Origin: Beverwykella pulmonaria
Taxonomy: Eukaryota; Ascomycota; Dothideomycetes; Pleosporales; Melanommataceae
DNA: 64,000 nucleotides
Direction: 5' to 3'
NCBI GenBank assembly: GCA_001599595.1
Contig: BCHH01000002.1
Span: 1,451,021 to 1,515,020 of the forward strand
Shown: one piece after another, positions 11,746 to 27,194 of the stretch
Layout: every line of letters begins with the position of its first letter
How positions within the stretch are numbered: the stretch's first letter is position 1
Position numbers and translations under genes: made by a program
The notes under the pieces: generated by a model
Databases searched by the model: none
Seen by the model: the letters and a program-made list of their open reading frames with translations, nothing else
Told to the model about the DNA's origin: nothing

Positions 11746-13933
11746 TCAACCTATCAAGCAGACTTCGGGCATGATTTCTTGGTTGTTTGCATCTATAATT
11801 CGGAGTGTCGAATAGTCCGCGGCAAATATAGCATGCCACAGATTCGGCCTAGATGGCGCTAGTTACAATTAGTAGTGTAGCGCAAAGGTGCAAAAGTGAG
11901 CTAAACTTACCATATTCTTCAAGTTTTGAGCACCTACAATCAATGACAAGCCAGTCGCTTATCAAGCCATTCAAAATCCATTTATGGTATTTCCCCTGAG
12001 GCAGGAATCGCTTGTAATGATCATCGAGCGTCTGCTTGGTGCCATCTCGGAGAAGCTCCACACCCCATTTAGGACCCAAAATCCTAAAATCAATTCGTCC
12101 ACCCTTGCTATTCGACGACTCCTTGCTACGCGACCACTCACTTGATATTCCGACACCAGACCCAAGTAAGGACGTGAAGGCACGATAGAACTCATCTTGA
12201 TACTGTGATTCAAGTGTCCGTTTCGCAGCTACTGTTGATCCTCGATCAACAGAACTTAGAGATAGACTTTTCTTGGAGAAACCTTGGAAAACAGCCATGC
12301 AAAGGTCGCGCAGGTTAGGGAACTTCTCATGCGGAAATGGGCTAGGATCCACGGAGGTGATGAAAAATTCAATGTACCTAATAATATGTTAGAACGCAAA
12401 AGGGCGCTAAAGGGGTATTACTTACTTCTCATGAAGTCGGGACGGTAAGAAACAGATTAGAGATCCGGTCTTTTTGTCCCCAATATCCACATGTATCCAT
12501 CCCTCTTGAAAACATAGTTTCATCCCATCGTCATCATATTTGAATGGAACGCTCCCATTTCGACGTATCGTGCTAAGGGCGCTTACTACAGAGACAGAAT
12601 GCTTTTGTTGTCTAGGGAACGATCTATACACTGGATATTCGGGCTGACAGAGTGATGAAAAGACAGCAGCATCGTCCATTAGTAATTCGCTAAGATCGTT
12701 TTCTGTGATGTATGTAATTACGCCATTTTTAAGCAGAATTCTATATACCTAGAGCCTATTAGCCTTTCACTCACATAGTAGGAAGCTTTCGAATACCGTG
12801 TAGAGATAAGTGAGCATTGAATGGACAGCGCCGGGATGGCCATTTGTAATCGAGTAGAGGTATGCCCGCGCAGAGGTATCTAGAGGCAGTTTGTGACTAG
12901 GGTGTATGCAATATCTAGCCAGAACATCCTCAAACTCGCCCTTGTCATAAAAGAGACCAATATCAGGCGAGTCTTCTCTGTGAGAGCGGAGGATTGAGAC
13001 TTGTTTCGCTATACGAAGCGGGTCCGGGGTAGGGTCGGTCACTGTACGCAATCCTTGCGACGGACTACCATACGCAGTGAAGATGCAAAATGTTGGCCCG
13101 GGGAATTGGCCTACCTTCGATTTGATGAATTCCCATAGATCACCATCGCGATAGGCCGTTTGCGCTTCATCAATTATGAAGAGAATGTTAGCGTTGGAGA
13201 AAAATTCGACTTGAAGGCCAAGATAACCCTCTAACTGACACCTCTCAGCAAGATAAGAAGTCAAAGAAATATTCGGTGGTCGTTCAGGGCGACTAAAAAA
13301 AACAACGCGCTTTCCCTGGGCCCGGAAGTGTCGTCGGAGGAGAAACGCTAACGTGGTTTTGCCTGTTGCTGGAGTGCCCCGAACATGAACAACCCGCTTC
13401 TCAGTTACAAGCTCGGCGAGCTTCGCAACTGTCCTTTGTCGGTAGGAAACGTGAGAATCAAGGACTAGGCTTGCCTCGAATTTGGGGCTAGTAACTATAA
13501 ACGACTATTAGTATCACCATACATTAATAGATAGACAGAAGGGATGAAACATAGTAACTTACTCTTATCGGCAGCATCGGTCATCTCCACATCTTCGGCC
13601 TGTTGTATGTTTCCTGCGACGCTACTAGCTTGCAGTCTGCGTGGCATGAGAGGGCAACTTACTCTTTGTACCGGCGGTCTCTATTCCTGCGAGCTCACTT
13701 GCCAGATCCGCGAGCTCATCGCTAACCCCGATAGGCAACTTGCACATATTGCTAAAGAACTCCACATTGCCGGCTCGGTTTATGAAGTGACGCCCTGAGA
13801 TCTCTGCCGCTTTGAATTTCTCAAGTGTGTCATCTTCGAGTAGTTCGGGTCGATTTTGTTGGATCCATTCAAGTAGCTTCTTTGAATTCCACCTTTTTAT
13901 CGCCTCGATTGTGGGTTTTGCCTGGGTAGCCAT
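11746..13933 (-). CDS. SAM-like / P-loop NTPase / PD-(D/E)XK-like nuclease protein (fungal Crinkler-like)
   Basis: Six exons join cleanly: 13663-13933, 13563-13613, 12797-13494, 12426-12748, 11911-12377 and 11746-11858, giving 640 residues. Introns are 48-68 nt with good GTAAGT or GTATTC donors. Residues 8-80 form a SAM-like helical domain (IEAIKRWNSKKLLEWI). A P-loop NTPase follows, with Walker A GTPATGKTT at 147-155 and Walker B ILFIIDEAQ at 211-219, then a helical region with TNGHPGAVHS. The C-terminal part looks like a PD-(D/E)XK nuclease: QDEFYRA with Glu510, GRIDFRI with Asp544 and WGVELLRDG with Glu555. This NTPase plus nuclease pairing is the one described for Crinkler-family proteins of fungi and oomycetes. 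No signal peptide is seen on the chosen start; an upstream in-frame Met at 14107 would add 58 residues, probably 5' UTR. The gene appears intact. Whether it acts as an effector or an internal defence protein is unknown. Confidence 0.8.
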
Positions 13934-14794
13934 GGGGGGTGATAGGACTGTTAGACGTACGCAGGGGCGGGCTCCGGCGGGCGTGGGAGTAGTGGCAGGG
14001 CAAGCGAATGGAAAGGGGAGGCTGCAGCGGCTAATAAGTAGATGAAGGATCAGAATTCTAAGATAGGGAAAGAAGAAAAGCGTTGTTGGTGAAGCGCGCC
14101 AAGACACAATTTCCCACTAAACCCGAATGGGGCGCACCGGACAGAGTCTACTGTCGCGCTGCTTTGTAGGTTGCAGTGAAATGGAGTGAAGAAAAGGAGG
14201 AACAAATTTATGATGACTTATTGTAATTTTGTGCATATATATATATATATACATGTGTGGAGTATGTGTAGAAAAGGTTGAAGAGTGGGGGAGCGTGGTT
14301 GGAATTGACAATGCAGGCTCAGTGAACTCAAGTGACTGTAGAGGTGGTAGGAGCGAGGAGGTGAAAATAGGTTTGATATGAGGAGAGAGAAATGTTGGTT
14401 GCGTTTGCTTGTTGCGGGAGTCGGGAGCTCCCGCACCAACTGTGACGTACGTCGTGTTGTGGTACCAATCTTGTCAGCCGCACGCGCGCGCTGAGCTGAC
14501 CAAATCGGATGCGCATGTTCTGTGTGCAGCATCCTAGCCTCTAACGTTCTTATATATGTACAGTATCGTCGTTGCTGTGGTCCTAGTCTATTGCATCGTA
14601 CATGTACCTACGCCCAACCGTGCCCCAAACGCCTACAATGCTCGTTGAGAAGAGTGAACCTAGCTCGTATGCGACATGCAATAGAGACATGTCACGTTAT
14701 ACAATTCATTAATTACTCATGACGGATAAAGCTCCATTTGTGCCGTAGGTGCTGTGGCGAATCGAGAACAAGATATCCGGATCCAGGATGTGAA
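13934..14794. other. Island boundary: promoter of the NTPase gene and 3' flank of the UbiB gene
   Basis: No gene was seen. It holds an (AT)n run at about 14235-14252 and purine-rich sequence. To the left genes are accessory-type, to the right conserved. Confidence 0.4.
14235..14252. repeat. (AT)n microsatellite
   Basis: An uninterrupted alternating AT tract of about 18 bases lies in the intergenic region. Confidence 0.8.
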
Positions 14795-17017
14795 TCAGAT
14801 GTTGGGAGAAAGCTGGTCGTACTTCACACATCGTTCGACCTGGGCGTAGCGTTAGAAAGAAGCCAAACGGCGCAATGGCATCACCACTCACGGTTTCGAT
14901 GGAAGCCTGCAAAAAACTGCGGGCTTCCAGTCCAGCCCACACTCTCAGCATCGAGAAGTCGCCGCCGCGTATCATGGAGGAGCCACTCTGAGCGCCGAGT
15001 TGACGCAGAATGGGAAGAGCCCTAATGGTTGGTTAGCTTCCGAAGTGATCCCGAGAGGGGAAGACGTACCCGGCGAACAGATCCAAGTTCGGATTCAGGC
15101 TTCTCCCAATGCCTTCGAGCAGCAATATGCTGAGCACGACGTTGACGAAATCCCCCTCCAGGCGCACGTGGTGTGTTCGGACCATGGACAGCACCTCGTT
15201 TAAGATGTCGCCAATCTTGATATTGCCTAGCGCAAAGGTTCGACTCTTCACCCCCAGGACCAGATGTTGCATGCGGAGAGCAAACACCTCGGAATCGATG
15301 ACTGCCTCTGGCTGTTTGCACCGCTCGACCATGAGATGGCCGGCTTTGTATCCGTCGAATTCTGCCACGGCTTTGAAGAGGTCGAGGAAGTTGGTTCGGT
15401 TGGTCGCATTGAGCTCGGTAACCAGTCCAGCGTCGATGAAGATGAGCTGAGGCCGATAGCCCTCGTTGTCAATCTGCTGCAGCGTTGCCTTCCATTCCGT
15501 GGGCTTCTTCATATACGGCCGCAGGCGCTCGAGTACCTCTTCCGTGACATCTGGCGATTCCTTGGGGCCCGTGGTCCTGTCTTCTTTCCGGGCGAATATG
15601 GACACGTCTAGCTTCTCGGGCTTGTAGAATCGGACCATGATGTTTCCTGGGTGCAGATCGGCGTGGATGAAATTATCAATGAGCAACATACTCAGAAAAG
15701 CATCGAGACCCTCGTCGGCAATGTCCTTCTGGAACACGCCTCCGCCGTTCTGCAAGAAGGCTTCCATGGGGATGCCTTGGGCATACTCCTCGATCAAGAC
15801 TTCTCGTGTGGTGTGCTCTGTGTAGGGATAGGGGAACCAGGCCGTCGTGCGGTGCTTGAAGTTATGCCGGAACAAGGTCAGGTTGGCCGCCTCGATGCGC
15901 AAGTCCAGCTGCAGCCGCATCATTTCGCCAAATTGCCTCACTTCGTCAGGGAATGACAGCCACTCCATAGTCGGTATGGCGTTGAGGATGGCAGCAAAGA
16001 AGGCCATGATACGCAAGTCTCTGCGTACGATCCTCTCCGCCTTCGGATGGAGTACCTTGACTGCAACATGGCTTGACGGGACTCTTTGCGGGGTCCTCTT
16101 CAGCGTGATGTCGATATTCTTCTTGATCCGCTGTTGCAAATTCGGTACCTCCCCGTCGTCGTTCATCTCATCCGGCGCAACGAGGTCGGGCTTGAGCTTC
16201 GCCTTGTATACCTGGGCGATGGCGCCAACGCCAAGAGGCTTCTCGTCGAACGCTTCGAAGATGTCGTCAAACTTTCGCCCATCGAATGCCTTCTCCACCG
16301 TCTTCTTGGTCGTCTCGAGCGAATGCGCGGGCGCGTGGGAGTGGAGGGTGGACATGGTCTTGCACATCTCTATGGGGAATATGTCGGATCGCGATGCAGC
16401 CCATTGACCCAGCTACACGCAGTCAGCCATGGCTTGCGACAGAATCGAGTGAATGGCCGTGCCTTGATGAAAGCAGCCCCAGCGCGCTCCATGCTCCCCA
16501 CGAGGAACCCATACCACCACAGGGTCCCGCTTCTTTCGTCGTCTCTGTGTGGCTGCCTTGCTCCCAACCAAATCACCGGCACCGCGACCAGCACCGGGAC
16601 AAAGATGAAGACAAGATGCAGGAAGCGCAGCCCCGTGAATATCGGCTCGATCAAGTACATATCAACGAAGAAGTACAGGCCTCTTCGGTACTTCTTGGAG
16701 TGCTTGATGGCTTTGGGGACCTGCTCCTTCAGCTCTTTCCTCGACACCTCGAGCATGGCCTCCTCATGCGTCTTCCCACCCTGTTCCGACTCATGGTGAC
16801 TTAGGGCAACAAAAGCGAGGGAACTGAGCGTCGCCGCACCGGCTGCGCCAGACCACAGAATGCTTCTCTCGGGGAAGCGGGGCTGTGCGAAGTAATTGCG
16901 GGCGGCGGAGGCACGCCCGGAAGCGAATGGCCGCGTTGAAGCTCGAGATACAAAGGGAGCGCTTTTGCAGAAGGCCCGGCACAGACATTGGCGGCCCAAG
17001 GAGAGGGCCGTCCTCAT
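14795..17017 (-). CDS. CQD1: Mitochondrial UbiB/ABC1-family protein (Cqd1/ADCK2-like)
   Basis: This atypical kinase-like protein of the mitochondrial UbiB family is linked by its homologues (yeast Cqd1, human ADCK2) to coenzyme Q and phospholipid homeostasis. There are four exons: 16463-17017, 15070-16412, 14892-15021 and 14795-14839, giving 690 residues. The N-terminus is an Arg- and Ser-rich presequence (MRTALSLGRQ), followed by a hydrophobic segment (LVFIFVPVLVAVPVIWL). The family signature KxGQ is split by the first intron (FIK then LGQWAASR). Others follow: GVGAIAQVYKAKL, VAVKVLHP, IEEYAQG, FIHADLHPGN and IFIDAGL. The last short exon ends VERCVKYDQLSPNI. Intron 16413-16462 uses a GC donor: AAG|GCACGG..CTGAC..GTGTAG. 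The ATG at 17017 was chosen because it begins a mitochondrial presequence; an in-frame ATG at 17113 also exists. Confidence 0.9.
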
Positions 17018-17306
17018 GATACTGGATATCGAACTCGAAGTCGGTGGACGCGTTCGAGTTCCATGAGGACTAGGCTGGCAGCGGCGGTTGTGGAGGAGGC
17101 GCGCTCGGCTCACACGTCATAGAACAGAAGGTGCGACGGAAGCACGTGCAAGAACCTCAACACCATGGCCTCCAACACCAACACCAACCGCACCATGTTT
17201 TATAACCCAATTAACGATTATGTATACATGAAAACTGCTAATTGCGCCTACATGATACAATGCTAACTGGACTGCAACGAACTTTGAATCGCTCGCCCGT
17301 CCCCTC

Positions 17307-22303
<4,997 letters not shown>

Positions 22304-24076
22304 TCAATATCCCCACTCCCCACCCTCAAGCAGACTCTCACTAGCCACGAAGCTAAACCCGCCAAACGGATTTTGTTCACCTCCCATGAACTCATCGAAC
22401 CCCTTCTTCGTCAACACTGGACTCAGAGGTAAGTCCGTGAAATCCGTCGCAAAGTTTTCCGCGAGCTCCGGATCTGTAATGAGAGGCTGAATCGGTGGCT
22501 CCAGCTCTCTAGCCTCTAACTTCTTCCAGTTAATCTTCCTGAAGAAGCGATGTGCTTTGATGGTTTGCAGATCCTTAGGCATGTTGGCGCCAAGGCGCTT
22601 CTTGGGCTCTTTGCGGAGAAGACGAGTGAGAAGGTCTTTGGCGTCGGGGCCGAGATAGTAAGGGAGCACGAGTTTCTGCTTAACGATCTTCTCTTGTATT
22701 TTGGCGTTATTGTTGCCGTTGAATGGCGGCGCGCCGGTTAAGAGATCGAAGCCCAAGGCGCCCAAGGACCACCAGTCAACCGCCATGCCGTATTCCACTC
22801 CAAGGACGACTTCGGGCGCCATGTATTCGACAGTACCAAGGAACGAGCGGCACGTAGTCTCTTCATCTACGGCGACTTTACTGAGCCCGAAATCGGTCAA
22901 GAGTAAGTGACCCTCGGAGTCCAGGAGGCAGTTCTCAGGCTTCAGGTCACGGTAGACGACTCCAACAGTGCGGTGCAAATGGTCAAGAGCAAGCACCATT
23001 TCGGCCATGTAGAAAGCGGCTACATCTTCAGTGAACATGCGCTCGCTGGCAAGGTGGTGGAACAATTCACCGCCTTGGGCATACTCAAGGATGAGGTAGA
23101 GCTTCTCATGGTCCTGGAATGCGTAGAAGAGCTTCACCACGAATGGATGTCGGTTGACGCTCTCTAGAATTGCACGCTCTGTCTTGGTCTGTTCGATGAG
23201 TTTCTTGTGAACAGTGAGAGTCGCCTTCCGGAATTGCTTCTGCGCATAGAGGCGGCCAGTAGTGCGTTGCCTGACAAGCAGCACGGTGCCGTAACTGCCT
23301 TTTCCAAGGCACGTCAAGGGTTCAAAGTCCTCCGCAGACATCTTACGGATATTAGAGGATGCCTGCTCGAGCGCTTGTGTTATCAAAGTGGACGTCTTGG
23401 ACAAAACATCCGAACTAATGAAGTCTTCCTCAAGATTGACCTCGTAGCTCTCCATTTCCGTGCGATCGCTGTCGCTGTCTAGTCCCGAGATACTGGTATT
23501 GCTGGAAATTCCCGATCTCAGCATGCCAGACAATCCCCCTTTGAACGGCGAATCCATTCTGGAACCGATGCTCAACGCTTCGAGCTGCTGTTTGAGGTTA
23601 CTAATGCCTCCAGCGGCGGATGTAGGCCTTAGGGCGGGACTGCTGGTAACACTAGGATACCTAGAAAGGGTGGGGCCGAGGCGTGGAGTGTTCGCAACAG
23701 AACAAAAGTCTGACTCTTCGCCCCCAGAGGTAACTGGAGTCTGGAAACCCCGAATCATGTTTGCAGCAGGCGCGCCAGGCTTCATGGCCTTCTTTTTCTT
23801 CTTTTTCTTCTGAGCCTTCTTCATGACCAAGTCAAAATCTAGCTTGTCGGCGGGCTCTTGCGTCCTGTTCTCCACGGTGGACGAGACCAAGCGCTTGGGC
23901 AACGGGGAAGCGATGTTGATAGGTGGGGTACCAATCGTGATGGATCCCTTGTGCGAGTCAATATCCATGTCGTCGGTTCCATTCACGAAGATGTCCACGC
24001 CCGTCACTGCTACAGCATGCTGGGATTGCGCTAATGCCGGAGGCACATCCTCATGTTCAAACGTGAATAATGCCAT
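22304..24076 (-). CDS. psk1: AGC protein kinase, Psk1/S6K type
   Basis: This is a single-exon gene of 590 residues. The N-terminal half is disordered and Ser/Thr-rich, with a nine-residue region of seven successive lysines (QKKKKKKKA) and many SP/TP sites. The AGC kinase domain begins at FEPLTCLGKGSYGTV and shows YAQKQF (ATP lysine), VYRDLKPEN, LTDFGLSK and the T-loop CRSFLGTVEYMAPE. The AGC C-terminal tail ends in a hydrophobic motif, GGFSFVA, the TOR-complex target in S6K-type kinases, which is followed by only a short tail. This matches fission-yeast Psk1 and mould S6K-like kinases, which phosphorylate ribosomal protein S6 downstream of TORC1. The start MALFTFEHED at 24076 agrees with the family N-terminus; an in-frame Met 18 codons upstream probably lies in the 5' UTR. 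Confidence 0.9.
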   Translation of the reverse strand: MALFTFEHEDVPPALAQSQHAVAVTGVDIFVNGTDDMDIDSHKGSITIGTPPINIASPLPKRLVSSTVENRTQEPADKLDFDLVMKKAQKKKKKKKAMKPGAPAANMIRGFQTPVTSGGEESDFCSVANTPRLGPTLSRYPSVTSSPALRPTSAAGGISNLKQQLEALSIGSRMDSPFKGGLSGMLRSGISSNTSISGLDSDSDRTEMESYEVNLEEDFISSDVLSKTSTLITQALEQASSNIRKMSAEDFEPLTCLGKGSYGTVLLVRQRTTGRLYAQKQFRKATLTVHKKLIEQTKTERAILESVNRHPFVVKLFYAFQDHEKLYLILEYAQGGELFHHLASERMFTEDVAAFYMAEMVLALDHLHRTVGVVYRDLKPENCLLDSEGHLLLTDFGLSKVAVDEETTCRSFLGTVEYMAPEVVLGVEYGMAVDWWSLGALGFDLLTGAPPFNGNNNAKIQEKIVKQKLVLPYYLGPDAKDLLTRLLRKEPKKRLGANMPKDLQTIKAHRFFRKINWKKLEARELEPPIQPLITDPELAENFATDFTDLPLSPVLTKKGFDEFMGGEQNPFGGFSFVASESLLEGGEWGY

Positions 24077-25219
24077 GATATCTAATATCCACGCGGCGTG
24101 TATAAATGGGCGCTCGCTCCGTCTGATCAAGTCCGGGCTTGATTTTACGTAGCTTGAGCAAAGATTTGCGTATCAAAAGCCCCCGGAAATCGCGCACATC
24201 CAACCTGGTATTCCAACTCGTGAATATTACCGTCCGCCCGTTCAAGGCGGACCTCCCGTGACTACACACCAGATAAGAGAGGCGAAGCTTGCGTCAGTAC
24301 TGGAGAGTCCAAACGCCAGAGCCTTGTTCGGGATTGGGCTGACAACAGTGTCGCGGCCGGGGAAAGGGAAGACGTTCGAGGGGGTGGAGCCCATAGATGG
24401 TGGTTCTGAGATAGCGGTTTGTCGGTGGATAGAGCCAGGTATTGGTCCTGGCTGGCAAATATTCTGTAGTTCGTAGTGGTGTCGCGTCGTCAGGAAAAGA
24501 CGTCAGAAAAGGCCAGAGAGGAAGGCCTGACGACCCAAACTGAATGTTAAATTTAGCGCACCTTGGCTTTCTCATGTGACGGCGCTAGCGCGTTTGCGGC
24601 CATTCATTCATCAAGCATTTCAAATAGGAGTAGTTATCGCAAGATGCGAACATCAACTGGATTAGAGAACTACATGTTGACACATCCGAGGAGAATCTAC
24701 AGGAATGTGAAGCAAAATCAGACTGTAAGCTACATAGGATCAGCTATGCCTTGCAAAACTCTTCCGGCTGGCCTTTGGCAACCTACCTAACAGACCCTTG
24801 TATTTTTCCTCAGAGGTGAGAAAATATAGTTGTTTGAGTTGGTATTTAATTAATTGTGCAGACACAAAGTCTAAAATGTTGAAGGGCATCTGAACACTTG
24901 ATACCAAACGAGAACGAATAACTTTACACATGAAATAATTGCATCACCTCGACACCAGTCATGACTTTTCATACCAGATATGAGATACGGTCTCAACGGC
25001 CAAAGATCTCTATTAACATTCACGAGAGCGCTTCGCTGCACTACAACCATGATATGACCCAATGCCGCGCTACTATGCAAATGCTACCCATGATCCGCAA
25101 ACAGCTTTTGTAAGGGACATGTAATCCCTATCATTAAAAAAATAAGTGCTTGAACGTTTGTGCAACTTCCTCCTCTTCGCTTTACATGTACAACATCTTC
25201 TCGTCTTCCCCCATGATAC
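24077..25219. other. Intergenic: kinase promoter and chitin deacetylase 3' flank
   Basis: No gene was seen. Bases 25073-25127 could serve as an extra 3' exon of the deacetylase if a donor overlapping its stop codon is used. Confidence 0.4.
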
Positions 25220-27194
25220 TTACGTGCAGGTACCAAATGCTGTCTGGCACCCAGTTCCGCAATAAGCGGTTGTAGAGCCACACCAGCCGTTGACGCTGCA
25301 GCAATTTCCGAATGTGGAGCCTTGGCAAGTATACCCGTTTGTGCCACCGCATGTGGCATCAGTGGTGACCTTCTTGGTGGCCGTGGCCGCGGGTGAGGAA
25401 GAAGTTTGTGAGGGGGTGCCAGCTATAGTTGATGAGCGAATAGTAGTGGAAGAGCGGACAGTAGATGATGAAGAGCGGATAGTAGAGACCACAGTAGATG
25501 AAGATCGAATAGTAGAGACCACAGTAGATGAAGAGCGGATAGTAGAGACCACAGTAGATGAAGAACGGATAGTAGAGACCACAGTAGACGTACGGGCAGA
25601 GGAGCTGGCACCAGTGCATGTTCCGGCGTTGGCCTGGCAGCCAGTTCCGCAATAAGCTGATGTAGAACCGCACCAGCCGTTTACGCTGCAGCAGTTTCCA
25701 AAGGTGCTACCTAGACAGGTACTGATTTCTTGTTAGCTCCCAGCTACGGCTTTCTCCATGCTTGGAAATCAACTTACGATCCAGTAGTTCCTCCGCAAGT
25801 GCCATCAGTAGAGACCTTCGAAGCGGTAGCAGATGCCGCGGCAGAAGTACGAGTGGTGGTTCCAACAACAGTTGAAGCACGAGTGGATGTCGAAGCAGGT
25901 GCCTATATAAACGAGGTTTGTTAGACGAATTTCTTGGAGGACATGAAAATTTTGGAAATGTGAGCACCATGTTCCGCTATCGGGCCCAGCGAGTTTTTTA
26001 AGAGAAACTTACAGCGCTGGAGGAAACGGAGCCGCCGCCGGAAGAAGAGCGGTACCAGTTAGCGGCTGGGTCACCAAGGCATTCGCCGACTGTCACAGCC
26101 TTGTAACCTAGAGTGGTCAGAGTCGAAAGCATGTAGTCGGTAAGGTTGTATGCAGTCTGCTGGTGGATATCGTGGGAGATGGAGAGCCATTGGCTGTTAG
26201 CAGGAGTGGCTCCACCTGCAGTAATGTTGCCGCGGAACCAGTTCTTAGAGTTCTGGATCAGGTTGGGGGAATCTTGGTCATAGTCATCAGTATCGACGTT
26301 GAAGTAGGTAACGTGATATCCCAAGGTAGCCATATCTGCCTCGCAGCCGGATGCAGCAGTGCAGCTCGAATAAGGTGGGCGCATGTAGGTGGGGAAAAAT
26401 CCGAGGATATTGCGCAGGGCCATCTCGTTCTTCCACATCTGGTTCTTACGGTTAATGGCGGTAACTGCGCTCAGGTCCAAATGGGTCCAAGTATGAGAAG
26501 CAATCTGGTGGCCCTCCGCGTACATCCTTTTAATAGTGGCTGTATGGCTGGCAGTGATGTCGATTTCTCCTTTTCCAAGGTTGTTGCCGGTGATAAAGAA
26601 GGTCGCCTTCATGCCGTACGACTTGAAGATATCTAGAATATGATCTGTATAGACCGCGAGAGGGCCATCGTCGTACGTGAGAGCAACATCGCCAGGTGTA
26701 ACGCACTCATAGATTCCAGCCCCTCCGTATGCGACTGATCCAACCTTTGTGCGAGCCACTGTAGAGGTGTTCGTTCCAGCAGGCGTGGCGTTTTCAGGGC
26801 AGCCTGGGCCATAGGCGAATTGGCAACCGGGGGAGAAACAGTAATCGATGGTATTTCCACACCCTAGAAAGTCTTAGTACAAATCTTGAAATGCTGGAAT
26901 CTATGCGATCATACATCCATCTGGACTGCAGCAGTATCCTGCCGCGCAGGATCCGAAGCCGGTACCACACTGTCCATCAATATTCTGTCGGGCTTCCAGG
27001 GTTCGCTTCTCATGCGTCTCATGATGGTCGATCTCGGCCAACTGCGCTCTTTCAATCATGTTACTCAACAAACTCCTGGCTTTCAAATCCCTCATATTTA
27101 GTCCGAGGATCTTTGGCATCGTGGGCCCATCTCCGTGGGCACTGACGAGAGGGGCGACGGCTGCAACGGCCGCAATAGCGGTCGAGAAATGCAT
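25220..27194 (-). CDS. Secreted chitin deacetylase (CE4) with three chitin-binding CBM18 domains
   Basis: This enzyme removes acetyl groups from chitin at the wall. Exons are 26915-27194, 26013-26863, 25778-25902 and 25220-25721, giving 585 residues. A signal peptide (MHFSTAIAAVAAVAPLVSA) is followed by a first CBM18 (QCGTGFGSC, split by intron 1 before WCGN). The CE4 domain carries ALTYDDGP, HQIASHTWTH (metal His pair), MRPPYSSC and ISHDIH. A Ser/Thr-rich linker leads to CBM18 number two, a linker of four 10-residue STIRSSSTVV repeats, and CBM18 number three. Copies two and three are nearly identical (GSTFGNCCSVNGWCGST) but an intron splits only copy two. The stop TAA (25220-25222) lies inside a good GTAAGT donor, so an alternative C-terminus is possible. 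Confidence 0.92.
25251..25721. repeat. Segmental duplication of a CBM18 coding block
   Basis: The roughly 82-base block at 25251-25332 is repeated at about 25641-25721 with scattered substitutions. Both begin ccagttccgcaataagc and encode the CysCys core of a CBM18 domain. Confidence 0.85.
25471..25590. repeat. 30-bp coding minisatellite, four copies
   Basis: Four head-to-tail 30-base units (starting aagagcggatagtagagacc on the plus strand) at 25471-25500, 25501-25530, 25531-25560 and 25561-25590 differ at only a few bases. Read on the minus strand they encode STIRSSSTVV-type linker repeats. The period is a multiple of three, so copy-number change keeps the frame. Confidence 0.93.

Noticed and set aside
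11302..11774. Overlapping short frames after the second kinase
   Set aside because: They do not continue the kinase frame or supply its missing C-terminal repeats.
15847..16799. Long plus-strand frames of 186 and 237 codons
   Set aside because: They are antisense shadows of the UbiB coding exons, whose family motifs fix the true strand.
23460..24152. Plus-strand frames opposite the Psk1 N-terminus
   Set aside because: They are antisense to the Ser-rich and Lys-rich region of the kinase; low complexity keeps them open by chance.
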